Of a DNA stretch of 64,000 nt, positions 12,101-24,559 are shown in pieces (position 1 is the first letter of the stretch; every line of letters begins with the position of its first letter). The notes under the pieces were generated by a model. The model was not told the DNA's origin. It ran no database searches and was given only the letters and a program-made list of their open reading frames with translations. The translations under genes and the position numbers were made by a program. The DNA is taken from contig AP031356.1 in the NCBI GenBank assembly GCA_037833965.1, positions 11,120,501 through 11,184,500 of the forward strand. Direction: 5' to 3'. The stretch is from Marchantia polymorpha subsp. ruderalis. Lineage: Eukaryota; Streptophyta; Marchantiopsida; Marchantiales; Marchantiaceae.

Positions 12101-15100
12101 GCCCTACCCAACAATTGTCGGTCAAGAGACAAACTAACAGACCTCAAGTGCTCCTCGCCTTGCTTCCTATGGGAGACCTTTCCAGCCCAGGCTGCAAACG
12201 CTACTGCCACAACGTTTTTAGCATACTTCTGATAAAACTCATCACGAGACATTGTCGCACCACCTAAATCCCCGGGTCCTCTTCCTTTAACTGATCGCCA
12301 TGCATGAAATGCTTTTCGCAAGGTCCTCAACCGCAGTCTCGTCCTGCTCTCCTACAGCACCACAGCATCAATATAGTAACTGATGGTGAAGTGTGCAGGA
12401 TCTAACAGCATGTTAGTCGCAGCAACCCGGATGCAAGCCACACCTGCAATATGTAAGCAAACTTATCTAGGGCTCTAACCCCTCCTTAAAATGTTCTTTT
12501 CAGGCTGAATACTGGTCATAAAATCCAGCGTGGCCATCCTCACACAGGACCGCGGAAGTTCCCTTACGTTCTTTCTAATCCTTGAGTATAATAACCTCAC
12601 AAAAGTTGTACTCATACTCAAAAGTGCGTGTCGCAGCCTGAAGGAAATTGACCCATCCTCTGGCTTGACGGTACTACTAATCCCTGTAGAGGGTTTCATG
12701 AAGACTTCCAAAAGCGCGGGCTATAATACAGCATACTGTAAATGAAGGAATGTATTACTGGAGAAATTTTCGAAGGGCCATAGACTCCAGGATTGCGTCT
12801 TGCCAACCAGCCAAAATACGTTTCAACTTCCTCTTTTGTAACAGCTTGTGTATTCCGAGTTGCCGCAGAAACTGCATGCGACTTATATCACATCCATCCT
12901 GTTGAGGTGATTTTACATCAGTAATGCAGTCTTCTTCAATCACAACTTTCATACATACATGACATTGCTAAACCAGCTGTCCAAAGCACATGTTTTGGTT
13001 TTTCTTTCTGTAGTTCCAACCTAATATGCAAGGTAATTAACATTGTGACTGTACTCCCAAGTATGTACCTGTCATAAACCTGCGGGGCTAGTATGAAGCG
13101 AGTGAGTAGTAGATGAAGAGCATATGGAGAAGACTAAGTAGGAGGAAAAAACGAGAAAAGTACTGTGGTTAATATTTGCACAAAGATGAGATCAATCGGA
13201 GTTTTATAGCATCAAATCGAAAACCTTTAATATCCACATGACGAGTATAAAGACCGCTGTATATATGATCCTGGTGAGGCTGCTTGATTTTCAGAAATGA
13301 TTGCATATTTGCAAGTCTATGCAAGTCTACGATCAGGATGTGACGGAAACATTTGATACGGAGTTGTCGACCTCCTCACAAGGGTTATCGATTTAAAAGC
13401 GTGATAGCTGAATTTACAGCCATGGCTTCTGATTAAATAGCTGTCCAGGTTTTCTGACCATCATGCGTCTACGAAGAAAGGGAGAGTTGGGCTCCTTATT
13501 CTGGAGGCGAGAACCTGGCCAACATTTATAGAATGTGGGACTTCATGTCTAATGTTCTAAACATGCGGAGATACAAAGGCAGTTTCTGTATGCGGGCGCC
13601 AAAGTCCATTTACGATGTGTGGTCTACTTAGATTCAACTAATACATTTGGAACTGATGATCATCAATCCCGATAAACTATTATCGGGATTAGTTTATCAC
13701 GAATAGTTTATCGGGATTGACAAACTATTCGTGATCATGAGGCCCTGAGATCTGATCCGAGTATGCGCTGAAACTTCAGTGGAGGCAAACAACAACGACC
13801 AAGTGCAAGTTGCAGAAGGAAATGTAAAGGGAAAAGTCCTTGGAGATTATATTTCTTCGACTGGAATGATGCAGGCACGCCTTCAGCTAGATCCTCTCAT
13901 GGTTATGGTCATCATAACGAGGCGTCCACAAGAAGTCTGTGCTCTTCAACATCTTCAACTTATACGTAAAGTTTCGGAGCCAGCACATCTGCGTCTGCTT
14001 CCGATCCATCCCTGCTGCTAAAAAATGCAGCGAGTGAGACTGGGGATTCGGAAAATTTGTTGGACAACTCCGGAGTACAGAATCTCTGTTTCAGGAGCTG
14101 GAGTAGGAGAATACTGGATCAAGTGAGGGTAATATAAAACATCCGGCTTCCCGGATCTTTGGAAGCGTCTGGTAAACAAGGAGAACAATATCTGATGTCT
14201 AATTAGTCAAAATCTCCACCATCAGCCCAATTTTTTTGAACAATCTTGCTCTAACGCTGGGCAGACAGCTGATTCCGATGAAAAATGTGGTAAAGAGTCT
14301 CGCCCACACCACAGATGTGGTGTGGGCGAGACTATCCCCATCGATGAACAGATCATCAAGAACAACTGAGATACATGAAAGTGTTGTATCGATAGCTCCT
14401 GACTCCAGTGTATAGAGGTGGTTCGTGGGCCGCATTTGACATGCTTTCCGAAAATGTATAAGTTTCACCAAAAATTGACTCAAACAAAAAAGACACCTGA
14501 ACCAAGATATGTGAAGTTGTGATGGAAAAGTTAGTAGATACAGGACTAAACACCTTCACTAACCTTTATCATGGCTCATTGTGACGTATTATACTCAAAA
14601 AAACGTATACCAGATGTCTTACCTTAAACCCAAAGAAAAGCCTCCTCAAGCGCCACCTGTACATGAAATTACAGGCCCTCCGGCATATTTTATCTTGGTG
14701 CTTGTGATCAAGATCTTTTACTAGTCGTCTCTCCCTCCTGCCAATTAACGGAGAACGTTAGATGTTAGATGTTTCACTTCCCGCTCACTAATGCGCAGAT
14801 CACCAAGTAAATTCTATCAGCAGGTTCAACCTTATGTACCTAATAGGCAGAGAGAAAGTCGAAACTGAAAAGTGAGATCTACCTGCGATCCTCGTCATCT
14901 TGTAATCTTGCCTTGACTTGACCTAACCAAGCTTTCCTGCAAACGCGTATAAGCAGACAGTTTTTTTTAAATGAGTAAGTTACACTGAACCTTGAGGTAT
15001 TGAGATAACTGTAAAGTTTCTATCAAACACTGCCTGAATCGGAACCAGCTTCCCTAATGAGAAAGAACTCAACAATTCCAGAAACATTCGAGAGCAAAAT

Positions 15101-16894
15101 CAATGGGGAGACACTAGAAACCAACCGTGCTAGAGCTGATAAAGGCTGCTTTTCTTTGAACGCAAGTGTTATTTTGCAGCAGTGTACTCTCAATTGACTA
15201 CTAATCGTGCTTTTCTTCTCAACACGTCAACGTACATTCTTGTGCTCGTGACTTCATACGTACTATACTCACTCAATGCTAGTGATGTCATTACTCAAAG
15301 TTGAGAGCGTCTCCTCCAATCTTACTTCACACTCAAATGTTTACTTGACTCCTCAACTTGTACAACCTGAGCTTTTAAGGTTATCCCAAGTTGAGGACAC
15401 GAGTAAGCATTTCAGTTGTCGATCCCCTTGAGGTTGATTGAGTTCGAAACACCATCCAGGAACTGCATGGACATTGTTCCACAATGGAACGATCTCCATA
15501 CATTGTTGTTCCTGCATACTTCCATCACATCACCAGGGCTGCACCAAGTTTGCTGATTTTGTGGAGCCACTTTGAGGTAAGGACGGGCTTCTCCCTCAGG
15601 ACCTGTAGAAAGATACTGGCCAAGAATCGACTCCAAGTGCAGGTTTTAAGGAGATGAGGATACCAAGTACGCCTCAGGGTGTGACGGCCCAAGATCTTCT
15701 TCACAGACTTCTCAAGCCGTCTGACCTTGCTAGTAACCAAGTGCTCCCTGGTCCAGGCTCGAAATCCTCGAGAAATTAAAGATCTCTTCCACTTCCCTTG
15801 TGCCCATTCCAAATCCCTCTTCTTACTCTTCTTCCAATTAAGCTCTAGCTTCCAAGCTGTGAAAGCAGCGCGCAAGTACCTTGAATTACTCTTCTTCACC
15901 TGCATGAAACCAATCACAACATTGAAACTTCCTTGCTGAAAGCTCTACTTATACCAGACACATCAAATCGTCAACGACCACTACTTTATCTTTGACTCCC
16001 ATCAACGAGGAAACCTGAACTAAGAAAATCCATTGACGATGAACAGAATATCCTCGCAGATATGCCTCGTAGTAAGGGACTCCATGGCTTAAATCACAAA
16101 AGTCAATGAAGTACCTGCACATTCAGAAGATTTCGATTCCTCTCGATAGCAAACTTCACCTTCTCTGCATTTGCGGCAAGTTCTTCCAGCTGCTCGTAAG
16201 CAATTTTCATAGGCAGCTCATGATCTCGGATGACTGATGATTGTAGAGTCTGCACAGGAACTGATGTATCTGAGGCGGAAGTGTGCAAGATATTTTTTTC
16301 GTCTGGAAAGTTCAAACTGGAGAAAAAAAACCTAACGCGATACACAGAGAAATTCTCTCAATTGTATTGTGTCAGCAACTAAACAGTCCGAAACAGTAAA
16401 TGCAACGAGGCTCGCTTGGAAACTATTGTTACATGGAACATATACTCCATGGCATCTCAATACAGCTTGCGAACAGGACGAGAGAGGCAGCACCAAAATA
16501 CCTTTATACTTCTCCTGTTGCCGATAGAATCATCAAAACTGCTGGACGAGCCACTCCCACTATCGCTCCCATCGGAACTCTCTGACTTACTTAGTCTCCT
16601 CAACATTTTCTTAACCTCTTCTTTGTCCATGCCCTTATAACCTCTTGATGGTTTACGAGGTGAATCATCAGTTCCTTGAGTTTCTTCCTGCGAATCATTG
16701 TTTTCCTCTGGAGTACCCTCTTCATTCTCGTCAGTACCTTGAGGAGATCCCTCTCCTTGATTGTCTTCGTCCTCGGCTTCACCTTCCTCTCCAGTGTCTT
16801 CCTCTTCATCGACATTACCTTCAACGTCTTTTTCTCCACCTTCTCCTTCGCCACTATCACCAGACCCACTATCCTCTTCGCCTTTATCACTCAT
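9154..16894 (-). CDS. SFI1-like protein with centrin-binding repeats (13-exon model)
   Basis: Modelled exons: 16894-16510, 16302-16115, 15935-15671, 15602-15520, 15029-14986, 14936-14883, 14737-14623, 12967-12759, 12343-11974, 11645-11355, 11055-10978, 9748-9686 and 9570-9154. Each junction has GT/AG ends and the phases agree throughout, giving about 853 residues. The N-terminus (about 1-128) is strongly acidic and Ser/Gly-rich. From about residue 192 to 571 there are repeats of the form hydrophobic-x-x-W/F flanked by basic residues: AFTAWK, GFRAW, FMYRWR, ILAGWQ, AFHAW, AFAAW, AFDAF and YFQAW. They resemble SFI1 repeats, which bind centrin along a long helix. A coiled coil follows at about 572-668, then a basic Pro/Ser/Thr-rich tail. 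Known SFI1 proteins act at centrosomes and basal bodies, so a role in motile sperm is inferred. Extra in-frame exons may exist between 10978 and 9748. Confidence 0.68.
13663..13735. repeat. Two overlapping inverted repeats in intron 7 of the SFI1-like gene
   Basis: A 19-bp arm at 13663-13681 is the exact reverse complement of 13702-13720. A second pair, 13696-13709 and 13722-13735 (14 bp), overlaps the right arm of the first. A third short pair, CCCGATA with TATCGGG, lies within the left part. The two main hairpins cannot form at the same time in one strand. Confidence 0.92.
14296..14333. repeat. Perfect 18-bp inverted repeat with 2-base loop, in intron 7 of the SFI1-like gene
   Basis: AGTCTCGCCCACACCACA at 14296-14313 is followed by two bases and its exact reverse complement at 14316-14333. 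The arms are more GC-rich than the surrounding intron. Confidence 0.95.
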
Positions 16895-19130
16895 CTTCTA
16901 CGTAACTCAAGCGGCAAAAAACTGCGGCACCTGTTTGATTTGGTTCACGGAACTCTAAACTTCAATGTAGTCCACCAGAGAGGTAGAAGATCGTGAAACA
17001 AAACGAAAATGAGCCGAGTCAGGATCCCAGCTCCGACGTCGTATTTGCACTCCAGCACGAGCACATACGTAAACATGTCTAGCAATGACAGGTAGTTGAT
17101 TTACAACACATTTGGAATCCCAGTGTCCGAGAATGGCTATCAGAGCGCACCATTATATTTCAATTCAAGAAGCCGATAAAGCGGAGCACACGGTCCTTAG
17201 CTTGGGATACCAATCCTCCACTTCTTCCGGAAATAAAATTTCCACTGAACGAGCTCTACTGAAGGAAAATAGCAAATTCCGACGTGTCGCTTCCATTCAG
17301 TTGTCTTTGTTCCTTTTGGAGTTTCATTTGTTATCAGTTTTGCTGAAGCCAGATTTTTCTTGAAGAAAAACTGTCAAAACGTTGAGTCCAGAGGATCACT
17401 AGGTGTCCGACTTCCGCGATCGGGGTGGCAGAAAGAAAGCAGACTCGAAAAGCCTTACGTCCGACCCAAACTTTACTAAAGCTCGCTGCGATTTGCGTTG
17501 AATCATGTTCAATGTATGTTTCAAACGAATAGATCCCACAATTGTGAAAGACCATGACCTAATTTCGTCAAGAATGCTATGTATCAGACTAGATCAGATG
17601 GAGGCGAGCAGAATGTCATCCGATGTCCACCGAAGAATTTCAGCACCGAAGAACCGTCGACAGCATTTTCAAATTGACAGAGCCGAGAATGCAGCCTCGT
17701 TTCCAACGCTCCCAATTTCCATGCTGGAATGTGAACGGCAATGCTGGACCCAAGAATAGTGAATTGTCCAGCGGCTCCAGCTTTGACCTAGTATGGCACT
17801 TCCCGGGTCCATTTAATATCAACAGAAATGACAAACCAACGTCCGTGATCTTGCAGTGAATTAACTCAAGGAAGAGAAAACGAGCCAAACTTCAGACGAA
17901 TCATATGGACATCCATTCCGCTCAGAGAGCCCGTGAATCTCTCTCAGGACCAGCCAAAATAGTACTCGCACTACAGAAACTAGGGTAAGTGTAACGGGAA
18001 ATAATCTAAAATCTCTACCAATAAATACAGCAAGAAGTATTAAAATGCTGAGGGAGGACATTGATGAAACCGAAAGGGTAAAACAGGGCTGGGTCCGAAC
18101 AACGTCACGATCTAAAATATGCATTGTCCCAGCTAACATATCCCAACTATCGACGTAGAATGGTGTACATGCTACAAGATTTTCCATTCATCGTCAGCTA
18201 ACTTGATTAAACTCACATCCATTTCACCAACTAGTATATGTATACTAAAATATATGTTACAATATGCTAAAATTATTAAAAAAAAATCGCTTTCACATAT
18301 CGGACTCCTTGGTTCCGAATATTTAGGACCATATCTTTCTTATTTGAATTCCCAAAAACATATGAAATACAGTCATTCTACCGAACTGAAAACCCCCGAC
18401 AACATATGGTGAACCACATTCGTGGTTGTCGAGTTTAAGCTTGACAGTCTACTCGAGCAGTCTCAAAATAGCGAGAAAAGACAACCCATTCCAAAAATTT
18501 ACGAAAGCCATTAATACGAATCCAAAAAGGTACGATTGACAGCGTGCGAAAATACAAACCCAAAGTGCCATGGAACAGAAGCAAGAGCTGGAAAAAAGTT
18601 TGCAAACAAACAAACAAACAGACTAGCGACTGACTCGCATCCAAATCCACGAAGCGCACCAAAAAAGTAAGTCCTTCGGTGATCAGCGAATGTGATGACC
18701 CCAACCCGCAGAACAAGAAGCAACTTCCTTCTGGCTCTCTCTCTTTCAAGAATTATACGAAGCAATTATATCCGTGCATGCATCTCTGCATTTAATTGGA
18801 CGGGTCTCCTTCTTCGCCTTCTTATCCTTATCGTCTCCTTTCTCGTGGGCGAGGACATGCATAACGCCGGTAAATTGAAGTTACTACTGTCAGGAAAGCC
18901 CAAAAGACTGCAACAACGAATCATCCAGAACACGAAGTGCCCTTGTCCAACGCGTTGACGAAGTCTCGGTGCCCGACTGAAACGCTCGAGTCGAATACAA
19001 CCGAAGTCCGGCGCATGACCTCGCATTGATGATCCACAAGTCTGATGGTAAATGGGAAAAGAATCCCAGACTATCGGTCCTTCGCCACAATCACGCTATC
19101 CTTTAAATGATGATGGAACTTTACCTCGTA
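16895..19130. other. Upstream region of the SFI1-like gene, no gene seen
   Basis: Mixed-composition sequence upstream of the ATG at 16894 on the minus strand, where the promoter and 5' untranslated region should lie. Several frames of 60-110 codons occur on both strands but none has a recognisable domain. A short AAAC microsatellite lies near 18603-18620. Confidence 0.45.
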
Positions 19131-22100
19131 TCTCGTAATTTATTTTGGACATTCCAATATGACATAAACTTTTCTTGGTAATTATCTGCATTTATAAATC
19201 CATAAAGTTGGGTTCATTGAATAAAAACTCTAGCTTTACAATAGGGTTTCAATAGTTTCAAAGTACACTTGTTCAAAGTTTAAGTGAGGGGAGGGAGTTT
19301 TCCCGGATAAAAGTGAACATCTGTTGAATGAGGAAAGCATACTTCTTTAAAGCGTTTCCAGATGGGACTAGTATGAACTTATTATATGGACGTGACAAGT
19401 TTGCACGTATATTTGTATGATATAAAGTTCATGGAGGGCCTGTGATGTCCTCCTGTTTTCGCATAAACTCTAATTCACGGCGTCTCTTCTGTTTTCATTT
19501 TTTGATCCATTCCTGTTTTTTTAGTTGCTATTTATTCGAAACTCTGAAGAAAAATAGAATTTTATTGCCTATCAATCCTGGAAAAACAATAATCTAAATC
19601 TTTATCACATAATTTATAAGCCTCGTCGTGTAATATCCGTTTGTTCAGTATACACTTTTTATCCATACAATTCATCCTAGAGGAATAACAATCTAAATTT
19701 CTTACAACACCCTTGCATTATCAAATTTCAGAATTTATACCTTATGTGCTCAGAATATAATAATACTTATTGTCTATTTTTGAGATAGTACGAGGTATTA
19801 AATTTTTAATAAGATGTAACTATATGTAAAAACTAGTCATAAACACAATGAACTACTCAGCTGTTGCTTGTATTATTTCATGTCATTTGCATATGCGCTT
19901 TGAATCCTTTTAACTAGCAAAAATTGGGTCCATTGGGTAATCTTTTCATTACTCAGAACATATTGACTCAAGAAAATTGTACAAAATAATTTTTAATTGA
20001 TTAGAGGTATATCACAAGAAAAAATATGTAATTTTGTTTCAACGTCGAATTTTTTGCTCAGACTATGATGTCTGATTTTATTATGGTATTCACAATAGGT
20101 ATGTACAGTACTGTATTAACGATAATTATGTTAAGCACTGTATGTAACAAACTGCAATATTGATAAAAGTCAGATTATGCAAGTTCATTCATTAATCTTT
20201 TATGAGCACCTTGCTAACTTGGATTCATAGCTTCGACCAATGAACTGTATATATGTATTAAATTAAACAGGTTAATCTTATAATTACATCAATAATTTAT
20301 TCATGTTAATTGTAGAATACTGGTGAGTAATCTGTTTACAAGACTAACCCATAGAAAAGATATCTGTATGTATATAAGTTGTAATTTAACGATAATAAAC
20401 ATTAAATTTGTTATTTGAAATTTTGATTTATGGATGCTTAAAATTTTCAAAATATTTTTTGTTCGAGAAAGAAATTTCCTCACAGGAAGAAAATCCTCCA
20501 ATCAATGTATATATATATATATACAGTAAATAGTTTTCCCTTTTAATATAATTGTAAATTTCCGAATATTATTTTATTTATGTAATTGCATGTTTTCTAA
20601 TTTTTGATACAAAAAAACTATATTATAATTATTATAGTCATCATATATTTATTTTTTTAAATTATAACAAATCTATTGTAGAAGATGGCAATAATTTTAT
20701 ATTTTGCATACTTTTATAATTTATTGTGGGAAATATTTACCTCTTTAATTTCAAATAGTATCAGTAAATACTTCAAACAACATTGCATCACAATATTATA
20801 TTTAACTTTTAGGTTTTGAACATTTTTTCTTGAAAGTATAAGCTTATGATATAATTTACCAAAGAAATGATTAACTTTTTTGAAGGAAGACCATATGAAT
20901 ATGTCATGAATCTTATTTTTTCCATCATTTCATTTAGGCTATCGTTCGTATAAACAAAAATATACATTTTCTGTTTATATAAACTCATTTTTTTTGAAAT
21001 AAAGAAAATAAATAAACATAGCAAATTGAACCCCTGTTTAATTCTCTAAGATTAACTCTACTTTATTTTATATGTAAGCTTAAGATGGTGCATCCAAATA
21101 TGTGCTGAACATAACTATACATTTAATGATGTTGTTCAAGAAAAATTACTTAAATACTGTAGACATAAGGTCTGCATTCTTATACATCTAATAATAGCAG
21201 TACTCAAAATATAACAAGTGCACAAATATTATTGTAATCTCATCAATAAAACAAATATTACATTTAAGTGTTGTATGAACCGAATTCATTTTATATTGAA
21301 ACATGTCATGGGATGAAATTCACAAATGATCACGTGAAGCTGTCAAATAACTTGCACACTGAATTTGATAAAAGAAAAAAAATTATTTATAACAAACTTG
21401 ATATTTATCCTTCTTGGCTTCATAAATTTGATCTTAAAAATGCAATGATTTATGATATTTTTCAATTTTGACCATCCAAGGTCAATAATTTGTATGTGTA
21501 CCGTTAATTTTAATAAATACTATAATTTCTTAAACTGTTATTTTTATTTTTTTGCAGACAAATATCGATGTATACTTTATATTCTATCATACAGCGTGAG
21601 AATTTCAGAAATAAGCAAATTTTTATCTACAAAGAATAACGAATCCAATATCCAAATGAAATGCATGAAATAAATTACTGTTAGCATTTTTCATTATCAA
21701 TATAGACAAATCCTGATATAAAATAAAATTTAAAATTCATAGATATTTTAATGTTTAATCAAACTTTTTTTCCCTTCTTCTAGTTGTAATTTTATGAATT
21801 ATAAGCTAGATATTATAATTTTTTATCTTATTTTATATAATTAATTTTACAATTTATAGCTACGTAATATTCTTAATAATTATTACAAGTTCTACCATCC
21901 AAATATCAGTACAACTTATGATATTGGGAAATTTATGCAACCTTCAGAATATTATAGTTTCTTGAGGTTTTATGAAACTAAATAATATATATTCATTCTT
22001 CATTATTCAGTAATAAAATTAAATAAATTGTTATAAAATAAATATAAAACCATAATTAAAACAAAATTTTTTTGGATTTTCAAAATTTTCTCTAAAGAAC

Positions 22101-24220
22101 TTCTCATATTTATTAAATTTGCAATATTTGTGATTTCTACCTTTTGTATTTGAATTTCTATTTGATTTTTATGAATTTTTTAATTAAAAAATATAGTTTT
22201 TGAATATTTATATTTTTTTTGAAATACGAATAATAATCAATTTTTATATCAATTTTTTGAATATAGAAAATCATGACCTAAATGTTATGAATATCTTGAA
22301 ATATGTATTCAAAAGATAAGTTTCAATTTATTTAGAAATAGAATTTACATTGTCAAAAATAAACTCTTTTTTTTCTACATGACAAAACTCATATCATCAA
22401 TTTCATTCGTTGAAATAACAGAAATATTTTGATTTTGAATTTAGTAAAAAGACAAATTTATGCATCAAAAATTTAATTTCATTCAATATAAAATACCTTC
22501 AAATAGATCAAATATAAAAATTTTATTCTTATATTAATTCACTTTTTTTTCTCTTTGTAAAAGTGAGATTGATCTTTTCTTTTTTCAAGTACACTTTTGG
22601 ATATGAGTTATTAAAATAAAATACTTTGAACATATTTCAATCATATTTTAATTTGATAAAACATATAGTTAGTTTTTGTATTTTCTAAAAAAGTTTTTTG
22701 CAACATAAAGCAATCTTTTTATTGATTTGTCTTATATATGGACATAACCTTTAAATAAGACTCAAATTCCGAATTATTTGCAAATTTATATGATTTGATG
22801 CTTTTTATTGATATTTGAGAATTCATTATGTTTTTTTTGTTTGAGATTGACATCATTGTTTTGATTGATGACATCATATTTCAAATCTATGAATTATTAT
22901 AGCTTTGTTTTTATGCATACCATCACTACAAAATAATGATAATAATGTTAATAAGATGTTGATTCATATTATATTATAATGTCTTAATTTTTTATTAACG
23001 AAGGCTTGCTCGATATTGAAATTTTTATTTATTTTTTTTACAAAGGTTATTTTTTTTCTATGTTAATTCACATTAGTTTACTTTATTTATCATGCAAAAC
23101 TGGAAAAATTTACAAAGCTTATCAATAATATTTATTTATTTCATTCTTTCAATTATCATACTTAAAAAGGGATCTAAAATTTCAGCATCATTGGAATCAA
23201 GCACGCAAACTCACATAAACTACACTTAAAAGATTATGAATTTAATTTTTGGCCTGATCACTAAACGAATAATTATTAAAATGCTGATTCCAAATTTTAG
23301 TCATAATGTTACTTGACAATTAGACATAACATTAATATGCACTTCTTTTCTTTATTTGAAGTGAGTTGATCATACGTCTGGAATTATTTTTTTTCTCAGC
23401 ATATATTATTATTACAACATTCATCTACCACTATCATATTGCTGAATTCATAGTACAACATAGTTGAAAATCATATTTTTGTGATAAATAAAGGATATTC
23501 TGATAATAGTATGCTTATTTTGGCTTGAAAATGCTTAATTATTATCGAGTTTGATTTTTTTTACAAGACGAAATTTCAAAAAACAATGTCTTTAATATTA
23601 TATAATGTTTATATAATATATTGAAAGAATTATTTTATATATTTCTTATTGAACTATTCCTACTTTAATATCGTATTACTTTATGGAACATAGATGAATA
23701 TGAATAATGTGATAAGGCTGAATATCATCTGTAATCTTTTCCTACGTGTAAAATAAATATTACAAGAAGTTCATTTATTTGTATTACATTCACTCTAATA
23801 CATAAAATTTTGATCATAAATTCAAACAAATACGCTTTTAAGATCTATTCTTGATTCCTTGCACACGATCATGTATTCCTGATGTTGATGAACTATTTGA
23901 TAACAGCTTTTGATACCATATACTTAAACTTAATCATTGCACATTCATGATATGCCGATTATTTGAAATTTGAGTATGATCAAATGAGGTTATAGTTGTA
24001 TTTTTCATAGATGTACCAAAATTTGTTTGAGAGGTTTGTTATCTATGAACATTCTTATATTTGTTCCCATCTGATGCGTTAATGGTGGGAGATTGATTGT
24101 AGTATGTAGTACATGTTGACGCATTATTTCAATGTATACAGATTTCAGATATTAGATATTTCTTGAAAATTGACTTCATCAATATTTTAATGACACGTAA
24201 TTTTTTCTTTAATCTCAATT
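19130..24220. other. Long, very AT-rich spacer without genes
   Basis: About 5 kb of strongly AT-rich sequence with homopolymer A/T runs, a TA-dinucleotide run near 20506-20522 and dense stop codons in all frames. No transposon protein, long terminal repeat, organellar gene or structural RNA was recognised. It may be a decayed transposon compartment, but nothing in the reading proves that. Confidence 0.7.
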
Positions 24221-24559
24221 CTTACAATGCAAAATACTGATGTACAGATTGGTACGATAGAATATACAGCAGTAGCTCCATTGAAAATATGAGGACCAAA
24301 CGATTTTGATATCGCCCACGCTGCTTTCCAATGTTTTGTAGGTCTAAAGAAAGGTCAGGTGTTACCTGAAAAACCTCCGTGTGAACAGAAACCACATGGA
24401 AAATAGCTGTTATTTCCCCTCCTTGTAAGCTTATTAATATGACCAATGTGAGAAAAACTATTCCAACCGAGCAAGCATGGAAAAGAGCACTAGGGAGGGG
24501 AGCAAACTGTTCACAGATGTGAATAGTGTACTCCCCTGCACTTCGCTTGCGTGTCACTC

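Noticed and set aside
14199..14483. 94-codon minus-strand frame
   Set aside because: It contains the 18-bp hairpin and lies inside an intron; no domain or splice support.
19130..24220. Organellar DNA insertion
   Set aside because: AT-rich, but no chloroplast or mitochondrial gene, rRNA or tRNA could be read.
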